Assembly: GCA_013396995.1 (NCBI GenBank) | Contig: VWZP01001621.1 | Location: 1-64,000, forward strand | Direction of reading: 5' to 3' | Source: Dicaeum eximium | Lineage: Eukaryota; Chordata; Aves; Passeriformes; Dicaeidae | DNA length: 64,000 bases | In this document: piece after piece, positions 34,741 through 47,310 of the stretch | How positions within the stretch are numbered: the stretch's first letter is position 1 | Layout of the letters: every line of letters starts with the position of its first letter | Notes under the pieces: model-generated | Told to the model about the DNA's origin: nothing | Database searches by the model: none | What the model saw: the letters and a program-made list of their open reading frames with translations, nothing else | Translations under genes and position numbers: made by a program

Positions 34741-36859
34741 AAAACTGAGGTATTCAGAGGGTGGATGCAAAGATGGGACTAAATGGAAAATTAAAAAGAA
34801 ATTAAAATTACGCAAATATTCAGAAAGGATAGATAAGGTGATTTAAGTAATTGTAAAACTAATTAGCTTAATACTTTATTTCGGGTATATTAATAGAAAT
34901 CCTGATATCGAATCAAGGCATTAAAGTAAAAGGATTAATAATAATTATAATGGCTTTCTAGATACTATTTCTTCTAAAATTTGGCTTCTTTTTCTGACAA
35001 AGACACGATTGGAATATTGGCCAGCTCCCAATTCAATGTCACAGCTTTGACATTTTGATTTTAAAGACCTGTCATTTTTTAAGAAAAGTAGGGTTTTGAA
35101 GATGATTAAGGCATTGGACGAGGGAAGAAGTTGTGAGAATCAAACCTTGGAGAGATTGACAAGGGGTTCTGCAAGTTACGGAGTCTCCTCTCACTTTGGT
35201 AATGTTCAGAACATGATTATACATTATAACGTTTCCATGTTCTTTCCAGCTTGTTAGGAAAATTTAAAATTCTCAGCACCCAGGGTTCCAAAATCACATG
35301 GCCCTGAGTAAGTTTCAAAATCATGTTTTCAAATATCATCCATTCTGGGATTCTGTAAATACTAAAAGATATTACTTGAAAAAAGCCTTTTTGGACTGAC
35401 ATATTTAAAAGTATAGTTGTCAGAGGGGAATCATGTTTGAATAACTTTTTTTTTCTAGGGAAAGTCCAAACTAATTTATTTTGAAATCAATCCTGTTATG
35501 ACTTTAATATATGCTCTTGAAGTAGGTGTCAGTTCAATGTTGATTGCATTTCCAGATGGTGCAAAGATTGAATAATGATAATTGATCATGAGGACAGAGT
35601 AAACATAGCAAATTTCATATTGAAACATGAACTCACCTCATTTGAAGAATAAAAAATTAAATAAAATGTTCTAAGGATAGCATAGCGAAATTATAACTAT
35701 ATTAGGAAACAGTATCATGAAAAGTTGTGACTATAACAGGCTCTAGGGGTCATGTGATGTCCTCTGCAGAGCTGCAGAAAAGCAGACTGATCTTTAAAAG
35801 AATAAATAGAATAATAAGGAACATAAAAGTTAAGAGGAGATTTGTGACTAGAGTTTAGTGGGCACATTTTTAATGACAGCAATAAAAGATTTTAAGAAAG
35901 AAACAAAAATTTCTCAAAAGAAATAACATGGGTTCAAACATCTTGTGAGAAATAAGCAGATTTCTGTAGAACTCAACAGAAGTCATGTTGAAAAAAACAG
36001 TGTCTCTGGCTGAACTAAAAACTCAAAAATAAATGAAGTCTAAAGTTGATTTCTTTTTTGTTTTGTAGGGGTTTATCTAGGGTTTGGTTTGTTTTGTTTC
36101 ATTTGTTTGTTTGCTTTTGTTTTTAAAGAACGTTGAGCTTCTCTAAAGAAAAAAAAAAAAACACAAGAAAGGGTAAAATACCTGTGTTTTGGTAACTTAA
36201 AAATGTATGAGATAATTTCTTGAATGTAGTCCACTCAAATGTAGGATCATGTTTTCCATACCCATACTACTGAACAAAATATAAAGCAAGAAGATACACA
36301 GGAAATGGAATCAACAGATGTAGATGCATCTGCTTGCCTTATACTCTGTGCCTGGCTTAGGATAACTAGTAAAATCAAGAAACTTTCTACTTTTTATATA
36401 GAAATATATTTTGTATGCAAATACAGTGATTCTTCTGAAACCACAAAAATATTTTCAAATATAAGATGAAATATTTCTAATCAGAACAGAAAAATCTTCA
36501 AGCACTTTCCAATAGGAAGAAGAAATAAAATAAGCCCTATGTCTAAAAGCCAGTGTGACTATGAACCACTATTCTAGGAAAAATATAATACAAAATATCT
36601 AGACAGTTGAAATTCACTTCAATTTATTCATAAATTAGTTCCCATAGTATAAAGACCTTTTTATAATCCAGTTTGACTTTTGAATAACACAACTTACAAT
36701 AATTTACTTATCAATCTTGTAGTACTGTTACAAACTGTGTTAGAGTAAAGCTTAAGCTTCAGAACATCAATTTCATCATATACTGACATTATTGAGAAAT
36801 GGAGACCTCAGTGCAACACTTCCAATGTCATTTTTTTCCAGTATGTCAGTATTGTATAC
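34741..36859. other. Single-copy AT-rich DNA, no gene seen
   Basis: A T/G-rich tract occupies 36049-36126. No coding region or repeat family was recognised. Confidence 0.5.
36049..36126. repeat. T/G-rich low-complexity tract
   Basis: TTTGTTTTG-type words dominate. It is the complement of the oligo-A/C tracts seen elsewhere. Confidence 0.8.
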
Positions 36860-37136
36860 TGTCTGTTTTCAGCTGGGATAGAGTTAATTTCCTTCTCAGT
36901 GATGGTACTCTGCTATGTTTTGGTTTAGAATGAGAATAATATTGATGAGAACACCATTTTGATTGCTATTAAGCAGTGCTTACCCTGAGGACTTTTCAGT
37001 GCTGCACACTCTGCCAGTGAGGAGCTGCCCAAGACATTGGGAACAAGCATAGCAAGGACAGCTGATCCAAACTGATCAAAGCCATAGTCCATACCAGAGA
37101 CCATCATGCCTGGGATATAAGCTGTTTTATACTGCA
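36860..37136 (+). mobile_element. ERVL-type LTR, 5' half
   Basis: Same family as 25298-25874. It starts TGTCTGTTTTCAGCTGGGATAG, then GAGTTAATTTCCTTCTCAGTG, ATTGCTATTAAGCAGTGCTTACC, GACAGCTGATCCAAACTGATC, and reaches the TATA region (GATATAAGCTG, 37113-37123). The 3' half is missing. Confidence 0.8.
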
Positions 37137-39996
37137 ACATAATCTCTTTAATAAATTAAACACAGTAAGGTTGTATTAAGGACATTTTTACAGTTCTTGT
37201 CTTGAACTGTTATTTATTAGTTATACCATATTTATATATAGCAGTAGAACCCTATTTATTAGTTTTTGTACCATCAGTTTTATTGTCCTCAAATCTTCAG
37301 TGGTTTTGCTGGAGATATCAAAACTAAAAGCTTAATATTGGTCTTCACATTTATCAACCTGGTCACCATTCTTGTATTGATTCAAGCAACCAAGATGTGA
37401 ATTACCAGTCTGTTATAGCATTAAACAGAGTCCTTATGGTTTTTTTATTGTCCAGGATGTCATTTAAATCACTTTCAGAGCCTCTGCTCTTCAATGTAAT
37501 ATTCAGTGTGCTGTTCAACAGATTTCAATCATCTGATGTATTAGACTAGATCTTATTTTATATGCTATTCTACAGCTTATCTGGTAGGCAGTTGCTGCAG
37601 AGATCTCCCTTACCAAAAAGCACTAAGGGATCAAAGCCACAACTTCCACAGTACTGACTTCAATAGAATGATCTTAAAAGGATTAGACCTTCCACTATCC
37701 ACTACTTCTGAGTTACAGGGTATGCTTAAAAATTGTGAGCATAGAAGAGCATGTAAGTTCAACTGTTCCCCAATAATTCTGGTAAATCTTGCAGTACCAA
37801 GGTGTATATTTGAAGTCTACAGTGTTCATTGTTAAATAAATTGTGATAAATTATTTTAATTTATAAATGTAATAAGTATAATTATACATAATTATAATTT
37901 ATTATCCTAATTCCGCAGATGGTGAACAGAGGCAGAGAGATTAACATATAAAAAGAACTCACTGAGGAAAGAGTGAAAAAACTTGTTCATGATTTTTTTC
38001 TTTCAGTTAAGAGACTACTGTGGATTTTCAGCAGGTTCTCTGTCAGTAACAGCAATCCCTGCAGATCATCATTTTTGTTCCAACCTTGGATAGCTCAGCA
38101 TGTGTTTCTCCAGTCTGCCTTAACTTTCTGACAGTTTTCCACCTTCATCCACTGCCTGCACCCAGCTCAGCCCATCTCAGAAATCTGATTCCCATTCTAA
38201 CAGATTAACAGTGCAGTGGAGACAAAACTCCTTCCATCTTTTCTTGTGCAAAACTTTCATTCTCTGAATGAAAAAAAGATCCTGCTCATTTTCAGGGCAG
38301 AGGCTGCTTAATCTGCATGGCGTCATGGCCAACTTATTTGTGATATTCTGTCAAGAGCTACCTTAAAACAAGTAAAGTTCAACTTTTCCCATCCACAGTT
38401 AAGATTTTTATAAAGAGACATCAGGGAAAAACCCCTTCTTTCAAATGTCAAATTGCAACTTTGAAATTTAGCATTGTTACAGTTTATTAAAAACCCACAC
38501 AAAAGGAAAAAAAAAAAGAAAAAAAACAACAGCCAAACACAAAACTGCCAAACCTCAACATCCCTATAAATCTCCTAAAAAATTCTTTATGCTCATGGAC
38601 TGGTTCTGAATTTTTAGAAATAAATGTAACTTACTCTAACATAGAAACACAGTGAAGAATTAAAAACAAAAATGTTTAAAGAAAAATTTGTAATATATAG
38701 AATGAAAAATTGCAATAGCTTTATGTTGTCATTACAAAAAAAGAAAAGTATCAGAAAAACTCACTAATGAGCAATAGCAGAGATTTCAAATGGTAATAAG
38801 TCAAGAACATTGAGAACATAATTTATGATGCTATGCTGGTATTACAGTATTATTAAGTAAATCATGAAATGCCACACAAGCTGTTTTCATGCTGAGACTA
38901 TTTTTATAGTTACTGATGAGTTAATGTTTCCATTCAATTATATAGGTGGAAATCTTTAATAATTGCCATCAATGACAGGAGTGAACTTCAAATAGCTCTA
39001 AATAAAATATTAATGCTACAATTATTAAGAAGCATAACAAAAGCATATTTTTAAAATTCTCATGGGATTTATGCTCATTATCATCAAATTTATGATTAAC
39101 AAAAAATGCCACCACTATTAATTCATTATATTAAATACCTTATTTAAATGCCTGATAAAAAATTTGAATTGATATTTCATTCCCAACCATTGGCTGTAAC
39201 TTTGTAGCATTTGTGCACTTCTAAAATTATATTTTAATATTGAGACTAGTAAAAAGAAACTATAATTTCAGAAATTAACATTCAGTTTATGCAGCTATGA
39301 AATAGCTAAATGTTTTCCCCATTCACAGAATTTAAAATGTTCATTGTTTCTGCCCTAAATACAATATGACAAAAAAGCAAGTCTTCTATGAATCTTTTCT
39401 CATTGCATTTTAACTATAACTTTTGCAGAGAGCTTGACACTCTAATACTATCTCTTAAAACATGTATCTTACCAGCATATTCTATACATCTACTTATCAG
39501 CATTTAGTTTAACATTCCATCATTTTTGAAAGCCCAGAGTTATTTAAATGGCAGTAAAATGCACAATAAAAGAGCATCAGCTACACGAATGTAAATTAAA
39601 ACACTTTCTCATACAAATATGAGGCAGTATTGCTTGAAGTTACATTTTAGAGTGAGAGAACATCACTACATATTTAATTTGTAAGGATGCTTACTGCAGT
39701 TGCTCCACAACTGTTAGAGTAAGGAATAGTCCTACTATCTGATTTTTTTGGAATTCTATGCCTAAATTCCCATGATCATCTGGTCTCTTTTCTAGGAGCC
39801 AAGGGTAATATAATTTTCATAGAGGTTTAAGGGTAGGCTAAGGATATAATTAGAACATAATGAAGTTCAAATTAATGATCTGACTGCACAGTGATACATC
39901 TGTCTCTCTTTTTTTCCCAACTGCTTCAATGTAGAACAATTTTGTATGTGGTATCAGGTAAATTTTAGCAGCAAAAAAAAAAAACAAAAACAAAAA

Positions 39997-40148
39997 CCAA
40001 AGGGTAGTTTATTATAGGATTATAGGCTGACTAATTCAACCAGGGGGAAAAAAAAAAAAAAAAAACCAAAAACCAAAGGGGAGTTTATTATAGGATTATA
40101 GGCTGACTAATTCAACCAGGGGGAAAAAAAAAAAAAAAAAACCAACAA
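39997..40148. repeat. 76-bp tandem duplication, two copies
   Basis: Copy 1 starts CCAAAGGGTAGTTTATTATAG at 39997 and copy 2 starts CCAAAGGGGAGTTTATTATAG at 40073. Both continue through GGCTGACTAATTCAACCAGGGGG into a run of A. The visible difference outside the A runs is one T/G change, so the duplication is recent. Confidence 0.95.
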
Positions 40149-43100
40149 AAACCAACAAACCAAAACAAAATACACCCCTGGAAAATAGGTTTCTAGAAAT
40201 GAGAATTTAAATAACTGAGCTGTTCCTCACTGAGGATTTTAGAGAGCTTCCTAGCCCAGAAACCATCATTTGTGACCAGCCCTGGGCTGCCTTCTCTTCA
40301 GCTCATACCTGTATGTCCTTGTGCTCTTGACTTGAGCTTGAAGACATTTCCAAAGAACCAAACAACTCAACCTAAATCACAGAAAAGGATTCACCATAGT
40401 TGAAGGTTTTGAGCTCTTCTCTCTTTAAGAACAGTCTGGAAATGCATTTTCATAATTTCTGATGATTTTGTTAATCAATAGGATCTGTGCTGTCAAAAGT
40501 ATGTTTCATTTTGAAACGGCTGTAGTTATTCCAATGGAAGTTGGGTTTTATCAAGTTTAAATTTATTAAAAACTTTACCAAGTACACTTCATAAAAAACT
40601 TGCCTGTCAGTTAAAGCAAAATGTATAATTTTCTCAGTGTCAGATACATATTTTGAATTGATTAGTGCCAAAATAAGAGCTCAATCTAGAAGCATTTGAA
40701 ATTAATTAAAACCCTGCTCCTTTCACTTCCATCTCTGGGGGTTTTTTTTGCTTATTATTGTTAATATTATTAATAATGATAATTGTATTATTAATTTTTC
40801 CATCCAATTATAAACCACAATCTCTGACTTCCAATGGCTGCTTGAAGAGGTAAAGAAATTTCCCTCATCTTGCCAGAACTCTGTGATTATGCAAACTCCT
40901 GTCTTGCATTTCGTATTGATCTCTCATAAACTCTCAGCCTGAGAGAGAATCCCTTTTCTTTAGGGAGAATAAAACTAAAACATAAATAAAGATACATAAA
41001 GATAAAATACAAATTTAAAAACATAAATAAACATAAAACCAGCACACAAGGGCAGCAGTAGGAAGCAATGTCTCCTACTCTCCTCCATCACACTTCTTCC
41101 CCACTATTATAATTTCTGTTGCAGTTGAAGAAGCTGCAGAAAAATGTATCTTAAAAAAGGTGATTTGTTCCAACTCCAACATTTGCAGATGAAATAGTCT
41201 GAGTCTGACAGAGACACAAATGGAGCCATTATTTCAAAAGATTGTTGCATGTCAAAAAAGATGTCAGTATGTCAGAAAAAGAATTCTAAAAATTTTTGAG
41301 ATATGGTGTAAAACAGCAAAGAATAACAAGCACAGGTCAGTGAAAAGGAAAATTATTAAAACAAATTTATTAGCAGTTGAAATGTTTCAAGAGGGCTTCA
41401 TTTTCCAAATGAAAATTTAGTTCACTTTATACATATTTTACCTGGTGTGTTAACATTTCATAGTTTTAAGTAGAAGGTAATTTCTGCATGCTGTTAATTT
41501 CTAAATGAACAGCACAGAATATATGAGTAGATAGTAATTCAATATGAGGCAAAATTGACTCTTTGAATTTTAAGAATAGAAATGTGATAAGTAAAGAGCT
41601 TGTTAAGCTGAAACTGTATAGCATATCTTTAGAAAAAGTGCTCCACAGCCCCAGGCTATTTGAGTGAAGATTAAAAAAATTACTGTAGGCACATGTTTTG
41701 CTGTGAATATGTATTAACTCAGTATAGGATAGGATATTGTGTTTGTAATCAACGTGTCAGATGATCTTATTTGTACCAAGTCCTTCATCAGGTAGAACTA
41801 AATGAGCTTTTGCCACTCTGGATAAGAAAGATGACAATTCCAAATCCACTGGTTTTTTTCACTAAGTAACCCCATTTTTTACATTATGTTTTTCCTTAGT
41901 GCATAATTTTGTAAAAAGAATCTGGAAATGTGCAGCATAAGTGCTGCAGATGGATAATTGCAAGATGTCAAGGAGACAAACACATGCATCTAAGGCTGGG
42001 TAATAATAACAAAATAATAATTAAAACAATCTTTTGTTCATTTGACACAATATAATCTACATACTTTAGAACTTTTGGATTTGAGGATATTTGAGTTTAG
42101 ATTTTAATACATAATTAGTGTTCATTGTTCACATACATTAGTAAGTATAGTATACATGGTTTAAATCTGTTAGTATATATTGTTCAGATCTATAAAAAAT
42201 TCACCTCAAGCTAGAGAACCTATTTGTATTGGATATTATCTAATCATGATGAAAGAAAATACTAACTGTACACAACTAGATGAAAGGCCAAGACTAGCAG
42301 GTTCATCTGAGAACTGATGCTTGTTATGGCCTTCAATAGTGTTTTAAGTGAATTTTACAGATGATTAGTAGAATTTGAAAAATCTGAAAGGTATTAACTT
42401 ATTTTAAAATAGGTTGTAAACCTTCCTTCAGAGTTAAAACTGCAGTATTAGTATCAGAAGTAAAAGGAAGTGAAACAAATCTTAGCATGTGGGATCCCCC
42501 AGGATTTTGGTATGTATGGGATATCAATCAGATCAGAAGATGGATTTGACAGCTATAAATTAGTAAAGAGCTGTTGGATTTTTAATCTGTTGGATTTCTT
42601 TAGTAGACTCTTGAGTAACAGCAGTGTGACACATGGAACTCTGAATAGAAAAATCACCTTGGGAAGTGACCTGTAGTTCCTGGACCTATTTGAAAATCAG
42701 CTGGATAACAAAAATATCCTGCAAAGGATATATCTATTGATTTTGTGGTGTTTTGGTGTGTGTTTCTCCACATTAAGATGTATGCAAGAAATCAGGAGCC
42801 TAAAATCTATGTGTCTTTCAGGACACACAGATTAAAGATATCCAGAGCTGCTGATTTAAAGATGTTTATTCCTAACAGACATCATCTGATGACCTTTTGT
42901 ATTGCCAGAGGATTAGAGAAATGTTTTGTATACAAGAGAACCATTCATGTCATAATGCTACTTTTCAAAAACAGTAAGTTTTTTAAACATAATCCTTAAC
43001 ATACTTTTTATTCCTGTCTAATAATTGACTAAAAGCATTGCTACAACTGCTTTCCTGACATAGAACTATCCTCTTTCTTTTATCTAGTTTGAGTATCATG

Positions 43101-43690
43101 CATGAGTAAACCAGTGATCCACAAATTTTTGAAGCCCAGGTAAAATGATATTGAGCTGCAATAAAATTTGCTTTTCTTAAAATAATCATCCTAATGTTTG
43201 TATTTTATGAAGATATATGTTTTTATATGTGTATGTATTTATATATATTTATATTAGAGTATCTACCAGGTCTACTACACCTGACAAACCAGACACATAA
43301 GCAGTCAAAAACAGTTTCCATAGGGCTACACAGTCATATTTCTTATCTCTCTGGCATAATGAATCACAGATCCACTGCTAAAAGGTCAAAGAAATATTCT
43401 AAGAAATAAAAAAAAATATTTCAATCCTTTAAGCAGAAAGAACATTAATTTCAAATCTTCCCCACCCTAGAAATTATTTTAACATGTTTTACTTTCCTGT
43501 GTTTTAGAAGTGATAGTCACTTCTCTATTTAAATTTACAAGAAATAGCTAAAATATCTACCCCATTCCAAAACAGTGGTATGTATCTAAGGAGTATGATT
43601 TACATGTTTGCTCTGTTTCTGGTTGCCTTTGGTATATTTCTATACAGCTGTATGGCTTTTGCAAATACCACTAAAATTTCCCTGTACACT

Positions 43691-43806
43691 TTGTGCTTTT
43701 TTTTTTTTTTTGGCTGGCTTTTTTGCTTGTTTGGGGTTTATTTGTTTTGGTTTTGTTGTTTTGGGGTTTTCGATTGGTTGGTTAGCTTTGGGTTTGGGTT
43801 TTTTTA
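43691..43806. repeat. T/G-rich low-complexity tract
   Basis: Poly(T) followed by TTTGGTTTTG-type words and GGTTGGTTAG. Translated frames here are hydrophobic F/L/G/W runs and not genuine proteins. Confidence 0.85.
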
Positions 43807-44044
43807 GTGACTATAGACCTTAAAAACCAGTACAGTCCAGGGTTTAAATAGACCCTTAGATTAAGTGAACTGCAAGATAGTTAAAATATGACTTCTTTTG
43901 CTTAGGGCTCTAAAGCTTTGATAGGCACCCGTGGTCAAAGCTATTGCTGAGCATGCATCTAGCTCTTACCAAGCCATACAGAACCCCCCCCAGAAAATGT
44001 AGTCTAGGATTTAAAACCTCTTTTTTTGGGAAAACCTAGTCAGA

Positions 44045-44300
44045 CTCATGGAATAATATAGGGTGAAAGGGACAGCTGAAGTCCTCTAGTCTGTTCTCTT
44101 AGACTAAGGCTGTCTTTGAAGCTATTTAAGGTTGCTCAGGGTCTGATCTAGCTTAACTGTAAATATTTACAAGGGTAGAAGTTCCATATACACAGGCCAT
44201 CCTGTTGCACTGCTCTTTGTATCATTTACTTTTCCTTATATCTAGCCAAAATTTTCAGTGTTGCAATGTGTTCCTTATATATTTTACATTAAACAAACAA
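44045..44300 (-). mobile_element. CR1 LINE 3' fragment (diverged)
   Basis: Antisense pattern of a CR1 end: ACTCATGGAATAATATAGGGTGAAAGGGACAGCTGAAGTCCTCTAGTC (44046-44092), AAGGTTGCTCAGGGTCTGATC (44129-44149), and TTTCCTTATATCTAGCC (44231-44247). This matches the subfamily with GGTTGCTCAGGGC and CTCCTTATATCCAGTC blocks. Strongly diverged. Confidence 0.65.
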
Positions 44301-46599
44301 CATCAAACCCCTTCTTTGGTAAGTAGTGCTATTTTCTAGTCACCTTTGGTCTCTATGAAATTTGCCACCTGTTTTTGTAGTGACCCAGCATCAGTGGGAA
44401 AGATTTAAACTACTTTTTTTTCTGATTACAAGGTCAGCTTCAAAGCACACATATGGTAGCCAGTTGCATAAAGCAAAAAAAGTGCCAGAGGCCTGACAAG
44501 CAGCAATAACAACCCATTTAGGCTATTATGCAAACCACTCTTTTTATATTAAAATAGAAAACAATGTGCCTAAGTCAATAACAATGTTTGAGATTAATTC
44601 AGTTTTTCAGAAAGGCAAACAGCAAAATTGAGGGAGTCCTTTCTCCAGGCTCCTGGAAGAAACAGGTTGTTTCTTCCAGGCTTTTTAACAGCTGACAAAT
44701 GCTAGAAATCATAACAAAAACATTCTTTTTCTTTGCTGTTTTTTTCATGCAGAGTCTTATGCCAGCTAACTTTTAATCAGTTTACTTAAATGCATTTGCT
44801 AAATATAATAATTTTTTTATCTAGTTTTGAGAGGGAAGACTAAAACACATTTCTGGAGTACAGCTGAATATCGCAAATGTGACAGACAAGTGAAACTAAG
44901 TGAATGATTGTCTGCCTTTTTTCAGTTGATAATTTAATCTACTTTATTGAGTTAATTTATTTTGCTTTGTATTTGCTGATGTGCAATGCACAGTGCATTT
45001 CTCAGACCAAATTTTTTGCCATTTACTTGACAGAATTCCCTTTTGTACATCCTAAAGTGAAATATTTTAAGCAAAAGACACTTGTTCCCAAAAAGCAGTG
45101 TAGAGAAGTGAGAGGAGGAATAGTTTGATTCTTCTATCCACAGGGTGATAATTTCTTACTTTATCCTGTCACCACTCAATGAATTTTAATGTCTCACATT
45201 TAAAACCTTACTGAAACACAGCTCTTGCACTTAGACCTACTTGATTCTACCTCCACTGGAAAGATTACAATTGAGTTAGGTAAAACCATGAAATAGTTTT
45301 TTTAAAATTATTTATCTTTTCTGCCAAAATAATTGAAAAGGCTGACAGCAGAGAGTCTGTACATATCCCTGTCAATATCTGGTGATAAAAGAAGAATACC
45401 TACCAAACTTCCGTACAATCATCTGGGAAATGCTGAGTGTTAATAAAGAACAAGGCTCACCAACTGCACAGTCATTTAGGTTACAGAGGTGGTGCTGGGT
45501 TGGTGTTTGGCTGGAATGATCTCTTGTAGCATTTTTAAAGGTTTTAAAGAATAGGAAACAGAGAAATTAATTCATTCAAGTGTAGGATTGCTCATGAGTA
45601 CAACAACATCAATAAGAAACAGTCTTTCTTAATCTAAAGAAGCATTATTTCATGCTTTTGTCACATATGTTTTTCATGTATTTCTAGGAACCTCTTTCCC
45701 AAACAAAGTGTATCTTCAAAATCTTCAAACCTTCAAATCTTCAGTTCATGTTGAATATTTTTCATTTCAGAAATTTTCAGACATTTTAAAGGGGATTAAT
45801 TTAGCTGTTCTGTATTGAAAATACGCATTTATATTTTTGGGCTGTATGTAAAACTTTTGAAAAGGCACATTACATTGTGTATATGTCAGACCTTCTAGTC
45901 TGCAGTTAGAATTCCAATGAAATCTTAAGATGAATGGTACGACAGGCATTAAGACATTTCAAAATATTCAGATATCATGCTGATCTTATAAACATGTTTA
46001 AGAATATGTTAATTATTGGAGCCTAAGAACAGCTTACTTTCCTCTGTGGAATAAAAATTCAATTAGAGGCAATCAAATTAAAACATCCAATAATTCAATA
46101 TTGTTAGCGAATACATTTTTTTAACGTTGCGTTCCCTCCCTTTTCCCAAGAGAAGGAGCAAAAATTAACTTTATCTACCTCAAGGATCCTGAATTTGCAG
46201 TTCAGCCAGGACTGGCCAACACTGATAACACTGCCTGATTCTGGACTAAAACAAAATCCCTTATAACTACTAAAGATTTCACAAAAAAATAAGAGAACAA
46301 TTAGATGAGCACTGGTACACAAGTGTAGAAGCAGTTTATAATTGTGAAGCTATATTGAAGAAGGATCACATTAACTAATGGTATTTTCTATAAGGAGAGC
46401 AGGCCAGATACTGGGTAATTTTACATCTACTGAGACAAGCACAATTTAATTTGGAAATCTACAGATTTAAAATTAGAAGTCAACTATTCAATTGACCCAA
46501 CTGAAATTCCTCAGAAATAAAACAGACTCTGAAGGTACTTGATATAGTTGTCAGCGCATAGACAGGTATTGAAGAACTGAGACCAAGTTTATGACTAAT
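44301..46599. other. Single-copy AT-rich DNA with a perfect hairpin
   Basis: No gene or transposon recognised. The hairpin at 44652-44680 and a short ATCTTCAAA repeat at about 45712-45745 are the only structures. Confidence 0.5.
44652..44680. other. Perfect 13-bp hairpin with 3-nt loop
   Basis: CCTGGAAGAAACA (44652-44664) and TGTTTCTTCCAGG (44668-44680) are exact reverse complements around GGT. No mismatch. Confidence 0.95.
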
Positions 46600-46609
46600 A
46601 TAAAGAAAA

Positions 46610-46762
46610 AATTTTAAAAAAGAAAAAAAAAGAAAAAAAGAAAAATAGGGAAAAGAAGGAAAAGAAGGAAAGGAAGGGAAGTTCTGGGAAGGGAAGCTCC
46701 TGGAAGGGAAGGGAAAAAGAAAAGAAAAAAAAAAAAAAGAAAATAAAAGAAGAAAAGAGAAG
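46610..46762. repeat. Long purine (GA/GGAA) tract
   Basis: About 150 bases that are nearly all A and G, with GGGAAGG words in the middle and only a few pyrimidines. The flanking sequence to the right enters a CR1 end, so part may derive from a 3' tail. Confidence 0.9.
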
Positions 46763-46774
46763 TTTTCAGTTCTG

Positions 46775-47035
46775 AGGGGTGTGCAGCGATCATCTAATCC
46801 AAGTGCTTGACTACTTCAGGGCTGCCCAAAACTTAAATCATGTTTTCCAAGTGCCTTTTGAACACTGATCTGTCTCTCTGACCCCTCTTCAGGAAGCTGT
46901 AGAGAGCAATAAGGTCTGTCTTCAGCCTTCTTTTCTCCAAACCAGACAAACACAGAGTTAAGCCTAGCTGGCTGTCAGGACATGCCTTCCAGCCCTATCA
47001 CCAGTTGTGCTGCCCTTCTCTGCCCTCCTGCTTTT
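46775..47035 (-). mobile_element. CR1 LINE 3' fragment
   Basis: Antisense pattern: ATCATCTAATCCAAGTGCTTGAC (46789-46811), TCAGGAAGCTGTAGAGAGCAATAAGGTC (about 46889-46916), CTTCTTTTCTCCAAACCAGACAAAC (about 46927-46951), and CATGCCTTCCAGCCCTATCACCAG (46981-47004). These match the end of a CR1 subfamily. Confidence 0.75.
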
Positions 47036-47089
47036 GTTCCAATCATACTAACATAGAAAAAATGTGAGAACAGATAAAAGACAAAACTT

Positions 47090-47310
47090 CATCTCTGGAG
47101 GAAACATTTGGAATTGTTCAGCCTGTAGAAGAGAGGGCTTACAGGGGGATCCTATTCATATATATAATTACCTGAAGGGAAGGTGTAGAGGGAACGGACC
47201 CAGACTCTTTTCAGTGCTGGGGAGTGACAGGACCAGCAGCATTGGGCATCAATTGAAAAGGAGGAAGTTCCCTCTGAACATCAGAAAACTGTTGTCCTTT
47301 GTATGTCAGT
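47090..47310 (+). mobile_element. CR1 LINE 3'-region fragment
   Basis: Sense CR1 blocks: TTCAGCCTGTAGAAGAGAGGGCTTACAGGGGGATCC (47117-47152), ATATATAATTACCTGAAGGGAAGG (47160-47183), AGACTCTTTTCAGTG and AGTGACAGGACCAGCAGCATTGGGCA (about 47223-47248), then GGAAGTTCCCTCTGAACATCAG (47263-47284). Opposite in orientation to the copy at 46775-47035. No 3' end motif is present, so it is truncated. Confidence 0.8.

Larger units (their letters stand above)
37137..44044. other. Long single-copy AT-rich stretch, no gene seen
   Basis: Largest stretch without recognised transposons. It includes the tandem duplication at 39997-40148, oligo-A/C patches (38505-38560, 40136-40172), a T/G tract at 43691-43806, and a candidate conserved segment near 38870-39130. 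Open frames are short and lack domains. Confidence 0.5.

Noticed and set aside
36414..36421. Isolated POU octamer (also near 30646 and 60158)
   Set aside because: Single 8-mers are expected several times by chance in 64 kb of AT-rich sequence, and there is no motif cluster around them.
43580..43823. Two overlapping hydrophobic small proteins
   Set aside because: Both are translations of the T/G-rich low-complexity tract in adjacent frames.
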